A stretch of DNA of 64,000 nt, taken from NCBI RefSeq assembly GCF_009936375.1, contig NZ_AP022332.1:1979501-2043500 (forward strand), in the 5' to 3' direction. The notes beneath the pieces were generated by a model that had not been told where the DNA came from, ran no database searches, and saw only the letters and a list, made by a program, of their open reading frames with translations. This DNA comes from Methylosinus sp. C49 (GTDB lineage: Bacteria; Pseudomonadota; Alphaproteobacteria; Rhizobiales; Beijerinckiaceae). Shown here piece after piece: positions 35,239-46,410 of the stretch (positions are counted from its first letter, which is position 1; each line of letters begins with the position of its first letter). Both the position numbers and the translations under genes were made by a program.

Positions 35239-36251
35239 GGGTTTCGTCGCGGGAGCGCGCGCTGCTCCTCCTCCTGGCGCTGGTCGCGCTCGCGCTGTCG
35301 CAGGACGCCGCGCTGGCGCAGGCGGCGCGTCATCCTTTCGCCGTCGGCCCCTCGGAGGCTCCAGTCGGCGCGGCGGGCGGCTTCGCCGGTCTGCTGCTCG
35401 CATGGCAGAGCAAATTCCATATGGAGCTGCAGAACGCCGCGCGCGCGCTGAAGACCGACAACGGCGCCTTCTTCACTTTGGCGGCGGCGAGCTTCGCCTA
35501 TGGCGTTTTTCACGCCGCCGGGCCGGGTCATGGCAAGGCCGTGCTCACCTCCTATATGATCGCCAATGAAACGGCGCTGAAGCGCGGGCTGACGCTCGCC
35601 GCTCTGGCGGCGCTGCTGCAGGGCGTGGTGGCCATAGCGCTCGTCGGCGTGGCGGCCATTCTCTTCGGCTTCACGGCGCAGCGCATGACCGAGGCGGCGA
35701 CATGGATCGAGACGGCGAGCTACGCCGCCATCGCCGCCGTGGGCGCGCGCCTCGCCTATGTGAAAGGGCGCGCGCTGCTCGCCGCATTGCGGGAGCCGGC
35801 GCCCGTCATCGCCGTCGCGCGCCGCGGCGCCTTCGCCTGCGAGGCGATCGACGATCCCGCCCATGTTCACGGGCCGGACTGCGGCCATATGCATGCGATC
35901 GACGCCGCGCGCCTCGGCGCCGGCTTTCGTTGGGGCGATGCGCTGGGGACAGTCGTCGCGGCGGGGCTCCGTCCCTGCTCGGGCGCCATTCTCGTGCTCG
36001 TCTTCACACTGTCACAAGGCGTCTTCATAGCCGGCGCCGGAGCGACGCTGCTGATGTCCGCAGGCACGGCGATCACCACCGGCGCCTTGGCGGCGACGGC
36101 GGTCTTCGCCAAGGATTTTGCCGTGCGTCTCGCCGCGCGCAGATCGTCGCGCGCGGAGACGCTGCTGCGCGCGGGCGAGTTCGTCGCCGCTCTCCTCGTG
36201 CTCGCCTTCGGCCTCGCGCTGCTGCTCGGCGCGCGCGCCGCCGGCGCCTGA
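35235..36251 (+). CDS. NicO-family nickel/cobalt transporter
   Basis: A 338-aa membrane protein with a GTG start overlapping the DUF1007 stop. It has an N-terminal signal-like helix, the family motif HAAGPGHGKAV, and GLRPCSGAILVLVF in the second helical bundle. Between them lies a short His-containing loop (HVHGPDCGHMH) much less rich than in the RcnA protein at 21346. In bacteria such DUF1007-NicO pairs are usually predicted to move cobalt or nickel; direction is uncertain. Its nearness to cobalamin genes 2.4 kb further on fits cobalt supply but does not prove it. Confidence 0.87.
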   Translation: MRVSSRERALLLLLALVALALSQDAALAQAARHPFAVGPSEAPVGAAGGFAGLLLAWQSKFHMELQNAARALKTDNGAFFTLAAASFAYGVFHAAGPGHGKAVLTSYMIANETALKRGLTLAALAALLQGVVAIALVGVAAILFGFTAQRMTEAATWIETASYAAIAAVGARLAYVKGRALLAALREPAPVIAVARRGAFACEAIDDPAHVHGPDCGHMHAIDAARLGAGFRWGDALGTVVAAGLRPCSGAILVLVFTLSQGVFIAGAGATLLMSAGTAITTGALAATAVFAKDFAVRLAARRSSRAETLLRAGEFVAALLVLAFGLALLLGARAAGA

Positions 36252-36453
36252 AGGCTTTCAATTTCGTGAGCCGCGGCGATGCTGCGCTGCGACGACGATC
36301 GTCGCGCGCGCGGGGCTGCGCTCGCGCCCGCGGCGCGCTATATTTTCGTGTGCGGATTGCTTTGTCCCGAGTTGTCGCTATCCCGAGCAAACGCTAATCC
36401 ATTGAGCGGACCGCTGGGCCGCGGTCGATCGCGCCCATGCCCGGAGGCCACGA

Positions 36454-38163
36454 ATGACTGCCGCCACTCTCGCGTCGGACCCTTACGCCACCCGTCCCTG
36501 GGTCGCGTCCTATCCGCCTTTCGTGCCCGCCGAGATCGACCCGGCGAGCTATTCGACGCTCGTGGATATGTTCCGCGAGAGCGTCGTCGAATTTTCCGGC
36601 CGCACCGCTCTCGAGAGCTTCGGCGCCAAGCTCACCTATGCCGAATTCGGCAACGCTGCGCGCTCGATCGCGGCTTGGCTGCAATCGCAGGGAATCGCCA
36701 AAGGCGATCGCGTCGCGATCATGGCGCCCAATGTGATGGCCTATCCGCCCTTGATCTTCGGCGTGCTTTTCACGGGCGCGGTCGTCGTCAACGTCAATCC
36801 GCTCTACACGCCCAAGGAACTCGCCCATCAGATCGAGGATTCCGGCGCGCGCATGATCTTCGTGCTCGAGAATTTCGCTCACACCGTCGAGGCCGCATGG
36901 CCGTCGATGAGCCTCGAGAAAGCCGTCGTCATCGCTCCGGGCGATCTTCTCGGCCTGCGCGGCCCGATCGTGAATTTCGTCTCGCGCTATGTGAAATGCG
37001 CCGTGCGGCGCTATCGCCTGCCGCAGAGCCTGCGCTTCTCGCGCGTGCTGCGCGAGGGCGCCGTGGCGCCGCTGCGCGACGCCGACGTCGGCCCGGACGA
37101 TCTCGCCTTTCTGCAATATACGGGCGGCACCACCGGCGTCGCCAAGGGCGCCATGCTGCGGCATCGCAACGTCGCGGCCAATGTCACGCAATCGGCCGCC
37201 TGGCTCTGCCCCTATCTGCCGACGCCGCTCGATCAGGTGATGGTGACGGCGCTGCCGCTCTATCACATCTTCGGCCTCACCGCCTGCTGCCTGCTGATCG
37301 TGAAGATCGGCGGCTCCTGCCTGCTCATCGCCAATCCGCGCGATATCCCCGGCTTCGTGAAGACGCTGCGCAAATCGCGCTTCACCATGATCTCCGGCGT
37401 CAACACGCTCTATGCGGCGCTCGCCAATCATCCCGATTTTCCGCGCGTCGATTTCTCCGATCTCATCTTCTGCATTTCCGGCGGCATGGCGACGCAAGAC
37501 GTCGTCGCGCGCAAATGGAAGGAGATCACCGGCCATCCCATCATCGAAGGCTATGGCCTTTCGGAGACGTCGCCGGTCATCACCTGCAACCGGCCCGATC
37601 TCGTCGAATTTTCCGGCGCGATCGGCTATCCCTATCCCTCGACGCAAGTGTCGATCCGCTTGCCGTCCGGGGAGCCCGCGCCTTTCGGCGAGCGCGGCGA
37701 GCTCTGTGTCAAAGGTCCGCAAGTGATGGCCGGCTATTGGAACAGGCCGGAGGAGACCGCCGCCGCGACGACGGAGGACGGTTTCCTGCGCACCGGCGAC
37801 GTCGCCGTGATGATGCCCGATGGACTGATGAAGATCGTCGATCGTCTCAAGGAGATGATCCTCGTCTCCGGCTTCAACGTCTATCCCAATGAAGTCGAGA
37901 ATGTGCTGACGCGCCATCCAAAGGTCAGCGAGGCCGCGGTGATCGGCATTCCCGATCCGCATTCCGGCGAAGCGGCGCTCGCCTTCATCGTGCCGCGCGA
38001 TCCAAGCGTCACCGGCAAGGAGCTGCATGATTTCTGCCGCGAGACGCTGACGCATTACAAGGCGCCGCGCCATTTCGAGTTCCGCGACAGCCTGCCCAAG
38101 ACCAATGTCGGAAAGGTTCTGCGCCGCGTCTTGAAGGAGGAGTATCTCGCGCGCGGGAAATAG
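36454..38163 (+). CDS. fadD: long-chain fatty-acid-CoA ligase
   Basis: A 569-aa AMP-forming acyl-CoA synthetase of FadD length. The P-loop YTGGTTGVAKGAM begins at about residue 222, the GYGLSETSP adenine motif follows, and TGDVAVMMPDG and DRLKEMILVSGFNVYPNEVE form the hinge. The last lysine in KTNVGKVLRR is the catalytic one. It activates long-chain fatty acids for beta-oxidation or lipid synthesis and is probably peripheral to the inner membrane. It has a 202-nt spacer upstream with no other gene and is convergent with the DUF2147 gene. Confidence 0.92.
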   Translation: MTAATLASDPYATRPWVASYPPFVPAEIDPASYSTLVDMFRESVVEFSGRTALESFGAKLTYAEFGNAARSIAAWLQSQGIAKGDRVAIMAPNVMAYPPLIFGVLFTGAVVVNVNPLYTPKELAHQIEDSGARMIFVLENFAHTVEAAWPSMSLEKAVVIAPGDLLGLRGPIVNFVSRYVKCAVRRYRLPQSLRFSRVLREGAVAPLRDADVGPDDLAFLQYTGGTTGVAKGAMLRHRNVAANVTQSAAWLCPYLPTPLDQVMVTALPLYHIFGLTACCLLIVKIGGSCLLIANPRDIPGFVKTLRKSRFTMISGVNTLYAALANHPDFPRVDFSDLIFCISGGMATQDVVARKWKEITGHPIIEGYGLSETSPVITCNRPDLVEFSGAIGYPYPSTQVSIRLPSGEPAPFGERGELCVKGPQVMAGYWNRPEETAAATTEDGFLRTGDVAVMMPDGLMKIVDRLKEMILVSGFNVYPNEVENVLTRHPKVSEAAVIGIPDPHSGEAALAFIVPRDPSVTGKELHDFCRETLTHYKAPRHFEFRDSLPKTNVGKVLRRVLKEEYLARGK

Positions 38164-38178
38164 AGCGGCGCTAGCGGC

Positions 38179-38577
38179 TCACCGCACGCGCGTCCACTCC
38201 TCGCCGCCGCAGATATTGGTGCCATTGACGCAGCCCTCGAGCAGCAGCACCTTCTCGCTGCGCAGCGCGAGGCTGGCGGCGTAGCTCTGGCCATCCTTGG
38301 CGTTATAGATGGTGCCGGTCCATTGATTGTCGCCGGTCGGCTTCAGATTCAGGATCGGCAGGCCGAGCAGCGAGCGCTTGCGCTGGCGGGGGTCGGGATT
38401 GTTCTCATCGACGCCCTTCTCGGAGAGCCAGGCGATCTTGCCGCAGATCGCTTGCCCGCAGCGGCTGATCTGAATATGCGCGGTGCCGTCTGCGACGCGC
38501 CACTCGCCGATCGGATCGGCGAGCGCCGCGGTCGCGACGACTGAAAAAATCGACGCGCATATCCAGGACCGCTTCAT
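38179..38577 (-). CDS. DUF2147 secreted protein
   Basis: A 132-aa protein with a signal peptide (ICASIFSVVATAALA) and the DUF2147 pattern: IGEWRVADGTAHI, CGQAICGKIAWL, WTGTIYNAKDGQSYAASL and the C-terminal CGGEEWTRVR. It has four or more cysteines that could pair as disulfides in the periplasm. The fold is a lipocalin-like beta-barrel and function is not established. Its start is divergent from cobK with 48 nt between, so a shared promoter region exists. A second family member overlaps hpnN at 52668. Confidence 0.87.
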   Translation of the reverse strand: MKRSWICASIFSVVATAALADPIGEWRVADGTAHIQISRCGQAICGKIAWLSEKGVDENNPDPRQRKRSLLGLPILNLKPTGDNQWTGTIYNAKDGQSYAASLALRSEKVLLLEGCVNGTNICGGEEWTRVR

Positions 38578-38625
38578 CTCGAGCCTCCGTTTGAATAATC
38601 ACGGGCGGGAGTATAGGGCTAAGCC

Positions 38626-39429
38626 ATGCCTCAGACCAATACGTCGGCCGCGGCGCCCCTCGCTGCGCTGCGGCAAAAGGCCGGGCCGATCCGGGCGCTC
38701 ATTCTGGGCGGGACCAGCGAGGCGCGCGCGCTCGCGTCCCGTCTCGCCGGCGACGCGCGCCTTCATGCGGTGGTCTCGCTCGCCGGCCGCACCAGCGCGC
38801 CGCTCGCCTCGCCGCTGCCGGTCCGCATCGGCGGCTTTGGCGGCGTCGAGGGGCTGACGCGCTATCTCGTCGAGGAGCGCATCGAGCGCGTGATCGACGC
38901 CACCCATCCTTTCGCCGCGAGGATCTCCGCCAACGCGCGCGCGGCCTGCGCGGCGCTGGACCTGCCGCTGCTGGTCTACACGCGCGCGCCTTGGAGCCCG
39001 GTGGAGGGGGATCGCTGGATCGAGGTCGCGGACAATGCCGGCGCCATCGCCGCGCTGGGTGAGGCGCCGCGGCGCGTCTTTCTCACCATCGGCCGTCTGG
39101 GGCTCGCGGATTTTCTGTGTGCGCCGCAGCATTATTATCTGATCCGAACGATCGATCAGCCGCAGGAGAACGATCTACCGCCACGCCACGAATTGCTCCT
39201 GGAGCGCGGTCCTTTCACAGTCGAGAGCGAATTGTCCCTGATGCGCGCATCGGCGGTCGACGTCATCGTCTCCAAGAACAGCGGCGGCCGCGAGACCTAT
39301 GCGAAGATAGAAGCTGCGCGCATGCTCGGCCTGCCGGTCGCGATGGTCACGCCGCCGCGCGGCGGCGCGGCGCGCATCGTTCACGACGTCGCGGCGGCCG
39401 TCGATTTTCTCTTTTGCGAGGCGGCCTAG
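38626..39429 (+). CDS. cobK: precorrin-6A reductase
   Basis: A 267-aa enzyme of cobalamin synthesis reducing precorrin-6A (or its cobalt form) to precorrin-6B with NADPH. ILGGTSEARALASRL is the cofactor-binding signature, DATHPFAARISANA the active-site segment, and SKNSGGRETYAKIEAAR the C-terminal signature. Length fits CobK. It is the first gene of a tight run in which cobQ starts at the base after its stop. There is no room for a cobalamin riboswitch in the 48-nt spacer before it. Confidence 0.92.
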   Translation: MPQTNTSAAAPLAALRQKAGPIRALILGGTSEARALASRLAGDARLHAVVSLAGRTSAPLASPLPVRIGGFGGVEGLTRYLVEERIERVIDATHPFAARISANARAACAALDLPLLVYTRAPWSPVEGDRWIEVADNAGAIAALGEAPRRVFLTIGRLGLADFLCAPQHYYLIRTIDQPQENDLPPRHELLLERGPFTVESELSLMRASAVDVIVSKNSGGRETYAKIEAARMLGLPVAMVTPPRGGAARIVHDVAAAVDFLFCEAA

Positions 39430-40883
39430 ATGAGCGTCGCTCTGATGTTCCAAGGCACGGGGTCGGATGTCGGCAAATCGCTGGTCGTCGCCGGCCTCGC
39501 GCGCGCGCTCGCGCGGCGCGGCTTGCGGGTCGCGCCCTTCAAGCCGCAGAATATGTCCAACAACGCCGCGGTGACGGCGGATGGCGCCGAGATCGGCCGC
39601 GCCCAGGCGCTGCAGGCGCGCGCCGCCGGTCTCGCGCCGACCGTCGATATGAATCCCGTGCTGCTGAAGCCGCAGGGCGCCGCCGGCGCGCAGGTCGTGC
39701 TGCGCGGAAAGATCGTCGGCTCGGCGCGCGCGCGCGACTATCAGCAATGGAAGGCGGGACTCATGTCCGCCGTGCTGGAGAGCTATGAGCGCCTGCGCGC
39801 GAGCTGCGATATCGTGCTGGTCGAAGGCGCCGGCAGCGCGGCGGAGATCAATCTGCGCGCCAATGACATTGCAAACATGGGCTTCGCACGCCGCGTCGAC
39901 GCGCCGGTCGTGCTCATCGGCGATATAGACCGCGGCGGCGTCATCGCACAGCTCGTGGGCTGCAAGGCCGTGCTCGATCCAGACGATGAAGCGCTGATCC
40001 GCGGCTTCATCGTCAATAAATTCCGCGGCGATCCCTCGCTCTTCGACGAAGGCATGCGCTTCATCGCCGAGCGCACCGGCTGGCGGCCGCTCGGCCTCGC
40101 GCCCTTTTTCGCCGACGCCGCGCGCCTGCCGGCGGAGGACGCTTTCGCCCTGCGCGCCGGCGCCTCGGGCGGGGAGGGCGGCCTGACCATCGCCGCGCCG
40201 CTGCTGCCCAATATCGCCAATTTCGACGATCTCGATCCGCTGCGGGCGGAGCCGGGCGTGCGGTTCATTCTGGTTCGGCCCGGCGAGCCGCTGCCGGCGG
40301 AGGCGCGGCTCGTGATATTGCCGGGCTCCAAGGCGACGATCGCCGATCTTTCCGCCTTCCGCGCGGCCGGCTGGCACATCGATCTCGCCGCGCATATTCG
40401 TCGCGGCGGGCGCGTCTTCGGCATTTGCGGCGGCTATCAGATGATGGGCCGCCGCATAGCCGATCCGCAGGGGCTCGAGGGGCCGCCCGGCGCGGTGGAG
40501 GGGCTCGGCCTTCTCGATATGGAAACGGTCTTCGAGACCGAGAAAGTGCTGAAGCAGGTGAGAGGCGCGACCATCGCCGAAAATATCCCCTTCTACGGCT
40601 ATGAGATGCACGCCGGCCGCAGCGAGGGGCCAGATTGCGCGCGTCCGCTGCTGCGCTTCGAGGATGGGCGGCGCGACGGCGCGGCCTCAGTGGATGGTCG
40701 TTGCGCGGGCGTCTATGTGCATGGCTTTTTCGCCGATGATTCTCTGCGCGCAGCCTTTCTGCGCGATCATGGCGCGAGCGCCTCGGACCTCTCCTATGAG
40801 CAGTCGATCGAGGCGACGCTGGATGGTCTCGCCGAACATTTCGAGCGTCATTTGGACGTGGACGCGCTATTGGAGCTCGCGCG

Positions 40884-40887
<4 letters not shown>
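39430..40887 (+). CDS. cobQ: cobyric acid synthase
   Basis: A 485-aa glutamine-dependent amidotransferase that amidates four carboxyl groups of adenosylcobyrinic acid a,c-diamide. The N-terminal ATPase part begins with [10 protein letters not shown] and has [11 protein letters not shown]. The C-terminal triad-type glutaminase region shows the nucleophile segment [11 protein letters not shown] (about residue 333) and the histidine in [10 protein letters not shown] (about 430). Length is typical. It abuts cobK and overlaps cobD by 4 nt (ATGA). Confidence 0.95.
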
Positions 40888-42591
<1,704 letters not shown>

Positions 42592-42652
42592 TACGGTTAC
42601 AAAATCGACATGCTTTTGTGATTTTTAGGACCCTGAAAGCCGCGCTCTCCTT

Positions 42653-42680
42653 TTGACCTTCGCCTGAGCGGGTCTATAGT
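42653..42680 (+). promoter_or_regulatory. promoter for the 95-aa orphan gene
   Basis: TTGACC (42653-42658), a 16-nt spacer, then TATAGT (42675-42680), a good sigma70 match in otherwise GC-rich DNA. It implies a leader of roughly 95 nt before the ATG at 42784; TTGCC and GGCAA at about 42750-42770 could form a small hairpin in it. Confidence 0.6.
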
Positions 42681-42783
42681 GAGCGCAAGGCGCAAGGGCG
42701 GATGCGCTGCAGCATGAGCTAGTGGCTCCGCTCGCGGTATGCGTCTTGCTTGCCATTAGGCCGGCAATCGTGGGGTCGGATTT

Positions 42784-43071
42784 ATGAAACCAGCAGATTA
42801 CGAGCTCGTTTACGATAAGGCCCGCCCTCTCTCGAACACGACGACGCTCACTGTCGCGGAAGTGCCGGATCGACTGGAAGATCTGCTGCATCTGCTCAGC
42901 GAGGCGATGATCGAGGGGCGTGACAATCATTCGCGGCTGACGGAAATTCATCTTCCCATGTCGCGCTTTCCGCAGATGGACTCGAAATTCTGGCACATCC
43001 CGGTCGAGGATTGTGGCGAGCATCCAGTCCTGCGGCTTTTCTTCGAAACGCAGAGCGACTTCACGCACTGA
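42784..43071 (+). CDS. small hypothetical protein (95 aa)
   Basis: A 95-aa acidic protein I do not recognise. It has a clear own promoter at 42653-42680 but only a weak ribosome-binding site. The composition is more balanced than in shadow frames (ELVYDKARPLSNTTTLTVAE, LLHLLSEAMIEGRDNH, FWHIPVEDCGEHP), with one cysteine and no signal peptide or membrane segment. It is followed by a long inverted repeat at 43098-43136. Position after the B12 genes may be accidental. I consider it real but of unknown function. Confidence 0.6.
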   Translation: MKPADYELVYDKARPLSNTTTLTVAEVPDRLEDLLHLLSEAMIEGRDNHSRLTEIHLPMSRFPQMDSKFWHIPVEDCGEHPVLRLFFETQSDFTH

Positions 43072-43093
43072 TCTTTGTGATCGTCTCGCGGCT

Positions 43094-43136
43094 TTCATAG
43101 GGTCATTCCGGTTCGGATCGAGCCGGAATGACCCTA
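43094..43136. terminator. long inverted repeat, probable bidirectional terminator
   Basis: TAGGGTCATTCCGG (43098-43111) and CCGGAATGACCCTA (43123-43136) are perfect complements, and the intervening TTCG-GAT-CGAG extends pairing to 18 bp with one G-T pair around a 3-nt loop. It lies between the convergent 95-aa gene and mdtC, 26 nt after one stop and 30 nt before the other. It has no strong U run, so it may instead be a REP-type element. Confidence 0.6.
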
Positions 43137-43166
43137 CATCTTATCATGCGGTCACGCTGCCGCGCG

Positions 43167-46100
43167 TCACGAAGCCTTCGCCGTCTGCGGCTCCGCGATC
43201 GTCGGCTCGCCGCTCGGCGTTTCCGGCGCCCGCCGCGGCCGCCGGCTCTCCAGCTTGCTCATCAACAGATAGATCACCGGCGTCGTGTAGAGCGTCAGCA
43301 ATTGGCTGAGCAGCAGCCCGCCGACGATGGTGACGCCGAGCGGGCGTCGCATTTCCGCGCCGATTCCGCCGGCGAAGGCCAGCGGCAGCGCGCCGAGCAT
43401 GGCGGCGAGCGTCGTCATCAAGATCGGCCGGAAGCGCTCCACCGCCGCCTCCAGCGCCGCGTCGCGCACGGAATATCCCTTGTCGCGCTCGGCGTGCAGG
43501 GCAAAGTCGACCAGCATGATGCCGTTCTTCTTCACGATGCCGATCAGCAGAAGAATGCCGATGAAGGCGATCATCGTGAATTCCGTGCCGAAGGCCTCGA
43601 GCGCCAGCAGCGCGCCGAGCCCGGCCGAGGGCAAGGTGGAGATGATCGTCACCGGATGCGCGAGACTCTCATAGAGCACGCCGAGGATGATGTAGACGGC
43701 GAGCAGCGCGGCCAGGATCAGCCACGCCATGCCGGAGGAGAGCTTGCGGAAATCCTTGGCGTCGCCGGCGAAATCGGCATGCACGCCGGCGGGGAGCTGC
43801 ATTTCCTCGGTCGCCGTGAGGATGGCTTTCGCGGCGGCGTCCAGCGTATGGCCGGGCGCGATGTTGAAGGTGATGGTCGCCGCGGGCAGCACGCCCTGAT
43901 GATTGACGACGAGCGGCATGGTCCCGCGCTCTATGCGGGCGACGGCGGTGAGCGGAACCTGCGTTCCGTCGCTGGCGGAGACATAGAGGCCGGCGAGATC
44001 GCGCGGATCGCGCTGGCGTGACAGCGGCGCCTCGACGATGACGCGATATTGATTGCGCTGGGTGTAGATGATCGAATCCTGGCGCTGGCCGAAGGAGCTG
44101 TTGAGCGCCGCGTCGATCGCCTGAATCGGCACGCCCATGCGGGAGGCGGCGGTGCGGTCGATCACGACATTGGCCTTCAGCGCGCCCTGCTGCCGATCGG
44201 TGGTGACGTCGGCGAGGTCGGGCAGCTTTTGCAGCCGCGCCAGCAGCTTGGGCGTCCACTCTTCTAAATCGTCGACCGTGGAGGCGGTGACGGTGAACTG
44301 ATATTGCGCCTTGCTCTGGCGACCGCCGGAGCGCAAATCTTGCGACGGCGTCATAAAGACGGAGAGGCCGGCGATCTTGCCGAACTCCTTGCGTAGGCGC
44401 GCCAGCACCTCGAAGCTCGACGCCTTGCGCTCATTGGCGGGCTTCAGCGCGAGAAACAGCCGGCCCTGATTGCCGGACATGCTCATATTAGAGCCGCCGA
44501 GGAAGGAGCCGACATTGACGACGTCCGGGTCGGCGGCGGCGATGGCGGCGGCCCTCTTCTGCAGCGCCACCATATCGCCGAAGGAAATATCCGCCGAGGC
44601 TTCGGTCGTGCCGTTGAGCAGGCCGATATCGTCCTGCGGCAGATTGCCCTTGGGGATCGAGCCGTAGAGGTGAACGGTCCAGCCGATCGTCAGCACGATG
44701 ACGCCGAGCGTCGCCCAAGGATGATCGACGACCGGCCGCAAGCTGCGCGCGTAGAGGCCGATTAGCCGCGCCAGCGCGCCCTCGACCAGGCGGTCGAAGC
44801 GCGATGGAGTGTCTCGCTTCGGTGATGGCAGATGCGCGCAGATCATCGGCGTCACCGTCAGAGAGACGATGGTCGAGATGACGATGGCGAAGGTGAGGGT
44901 GAAGGCGAATTCGCGCAGCAGCCGGCCGAAAACGCCTTCCATCAGCAGCAGCGGGATGAAGACGGCGATCAAGGACAGGCTGATCGAGACGACGGTGAAG
45001 CCGATCTGCTTCGCGCCGGCGAGCGCCGCCTCCAGCCGGCCCATGCCGCGCTCGACATTGGTCTCTATGTTCTCGATCATGACGATGGCGTCGTCGATGA
45101 CGAAGCCGACCGCGATGGTGAGCGCCATCAGCGAGAGATTATTGATCGAGAATCCCGCGAGCCACATGGCCGCGCAAGAGCCGACGAGGGACAGCGGCAC
45201 TGTCACCGCCGCGGCGAAGACCGGCGTCGCCCGGCGCAGGAAGACGAACACCACCGCCATGACGAGGGCGATGGAGACGAGCAGCGTGTTCTGAATCTCC
45301 GAGACGCTGGCGCGGATCGTCTGCGTGCGATCGGAGAGGATGGAGACTTCGACGCCGCTCGGAATCCATGCCCGCAGCTCGGGCAGCAGCGCCTTCACCT
45401 GATCGACCATGGCGATCACATTGGCGTTGGGCTGCCGCGTCACGATGATGATGACCGCCGGCTTGCCGTTGAACCAGCCGGCCGCCAGCCGATTGCGCAC
45501 GCCGCGCTCGACAGTGGCGATATCGCCGAGCTTCACCACGGCGCCATTGCTCGCCGAGACGACGATATTGCGAAAGTCGCGCGGCGTCGTCAGCTGGTCG
45601 CTGGCGCCGATGGTGCGGCCGAGCAACTCGCCATTCAGCGCGCCGACCGGCGAAAGCACATTGGCGGAGACGATGGCGCTCGCCACCGTATCGACGCCGA
45701 GGCCCATCGTCGCGAGCCGCGCCGTATCCATCTGCACGCGGATCGCCGGCTGCTCGGCGCCGGCGATGCGCACCTCGGCGACGCCCGGCACCTGCGAGAT
45801 GCGCTGGGCGATGACCGTGTCGGCGGCGTCGAAAATAGCGCTGGTCGGCAAGGTCTCCGAGGTCAGAGCGAGGACGATGGACGGCACTGTCGCCTGGCTC
45901 GCCTTGCGGAAGACCGGCAGCAGCGGCAGATCGGAGGGCAGGTCGGTGGCGGCGGCGTTGATCGCCGCCTGCACGTCGCGCGCGGCGGCGTCGATGTTCC
46001 GGTTGATGTCGAATTGCGCGACGATCTGCGTCTGGCCGAGCGAGCTGATCGAGCTGAGCTCGGTGACGCCGGAGATGCCGGAGAGGCGACGCTCCAGCGG

Positions 46101-46295
46101 CGCGGCGACCGACGCCGCCATTGTCGCCGGATTGGCGCCCGGTCGCGCCGCTATGACGCCGATCGCCGGAAAGTCGATCGCCGGCAGGCTGGCGACGGGC
46201 AGGAAGAAATAGGCGACCGCTCCGACCATGAACAGCGCCGCCGCGAGCAGGCTCGCGCCCACCGGCCGGCGGATGAAAGGCTCGGAGATGTTCAT
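43167..46295 (-). CDS. mdtC: RND multidrug efflux permease (MdtC-type)
   Basis: A 1042-aa inner-membrane proton antiporter with about twelve helices and two large periplasmic loops. It opens with the family-typical MNISEPFIRRPVGASLL. The proton-relay aspartates are in VGFVIDDAIVMIENI, and GILLLIGIVKKNGIMLVDFA is in the second half. It is the second of two permeases, matching MdtC, which with MdtB forms the heterotrimer of MdtABC pumps exporting bile-salt-like, novobiocin-like and other amphipathic drugs. A 115-nt spacer holding a nested palindrome separates it from mdtB. Length is typical. Confidence 0.92.
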   Translation of the reverse strand: MNISEPFIRRPVGASLLAAALFMVGAVAYFFLPVASLPAIDFPAIGVIAARPGANPATMAASVAAPLERRLSGISGVTELSSISSLGQTQIVAQFDINRNIDAAARDVQAAINAAATDLPSDLPLLPVFRKASQATVPSIVLALTSETLPTSAIFDAADTVIAQRISQVPGVAEVRIAGAEQPAIRVQMDTARLATMGLGVDTVASAIVSANVLSPVGALNGELLGRTIGASDQLTTPRDFRNIVVSASNGAVVKLGDIATVERGVRNRLAAGWFNGKPAVIIIVTRQPNANVIAMVDQVKALLPELRAWIPSGVEVSILSDRTQTIRASVSEIQNTLLVSIALVMAVVFVFLRRATPVFAAAVTVPLSLVGSCAAMWLAGFSINNLSLMALTIAVGFVIDDAIVMIENIETNVERGMGRLEAALAGAKQIGFTVVSISLSLIAVFIPLLLMEGVFGRLLREFAFTLTFAIVISTIVSLTVTPMICAHLPSPKRDTPSRFDRLVEGALARLIGLYARSLRPVVDHPWATLGVIVLTIGWTVHLYGSIPKGNLPQDDIGLLNGTTEASADISFGDMVALQKRAAAIAAADPDVVNVGSFLGGSNMSMSGNQGRLFLALKPANERKASSFEVLARLRKEFGKIAGLSVFMTPSQDLRSGGRQSKAQYQFTVTASTVDDLEEWTPKLLARLQKLPDLADVTTDRQQGALKANVVIDRTAASRMGVPIQAIDAALNSSFGQRQDSIIYTQRNQYRVIVEAPLSRQRDPRDLAGLYVSASDGTQVPLTAVARIERGTMPLVVNHQGVLPAATITFNIAPGHTLDAAAKAILTATEEMQLPAGVHADFAGDAKDFRKLSSGMAWLILAALLAVYIILGVLYESLAHPVTIISTLPSAGLGALLALEAFGTEFTMIAFIGILLLIGIVKKNGIMLVDFALHAERDKGYSVRDAALEAAVERFRPILMTTLAAMLGALPLAFAGGIGAEMRRPLGVTIVGGLLLSQLLTLYTTPVIYLLMSKLESRRPRRAPETPSGEPTIAEPQTAKAS

Positions 46296-46325
46296 GGCGT
46301 TCGCTCGTCGCGCGGGTGGCGGAAA

Positions 46326-46383
46326 GCGAGCCTGAAGGCTCGCGGTCCTGGGCGCGCACCCGACCGCGAGCCTTCAGGCTCGC
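46326..46383. repeat. nested palindromic repeat in the efflux operon spacer
   Basis: GCGAGCCTGAAGGCTCGCGGTC (first 18 bases at 46326-46343, arm to 46347) and its exact complement (46362-46383) are 22-nt arms around a 14-nt loop. Each arm is itself an 8-bp palindrome around GA or TC. This architecture resembles paired REP/BIME units. It lies between mdtB and mdtC and may tune mRNA decay or partial termination. It codes for nothing evident. Confidence 0.8.
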
Positions 46384-46410
46384 ATCGCGCGCAATCGCGC
46401 GGAAATCCCA

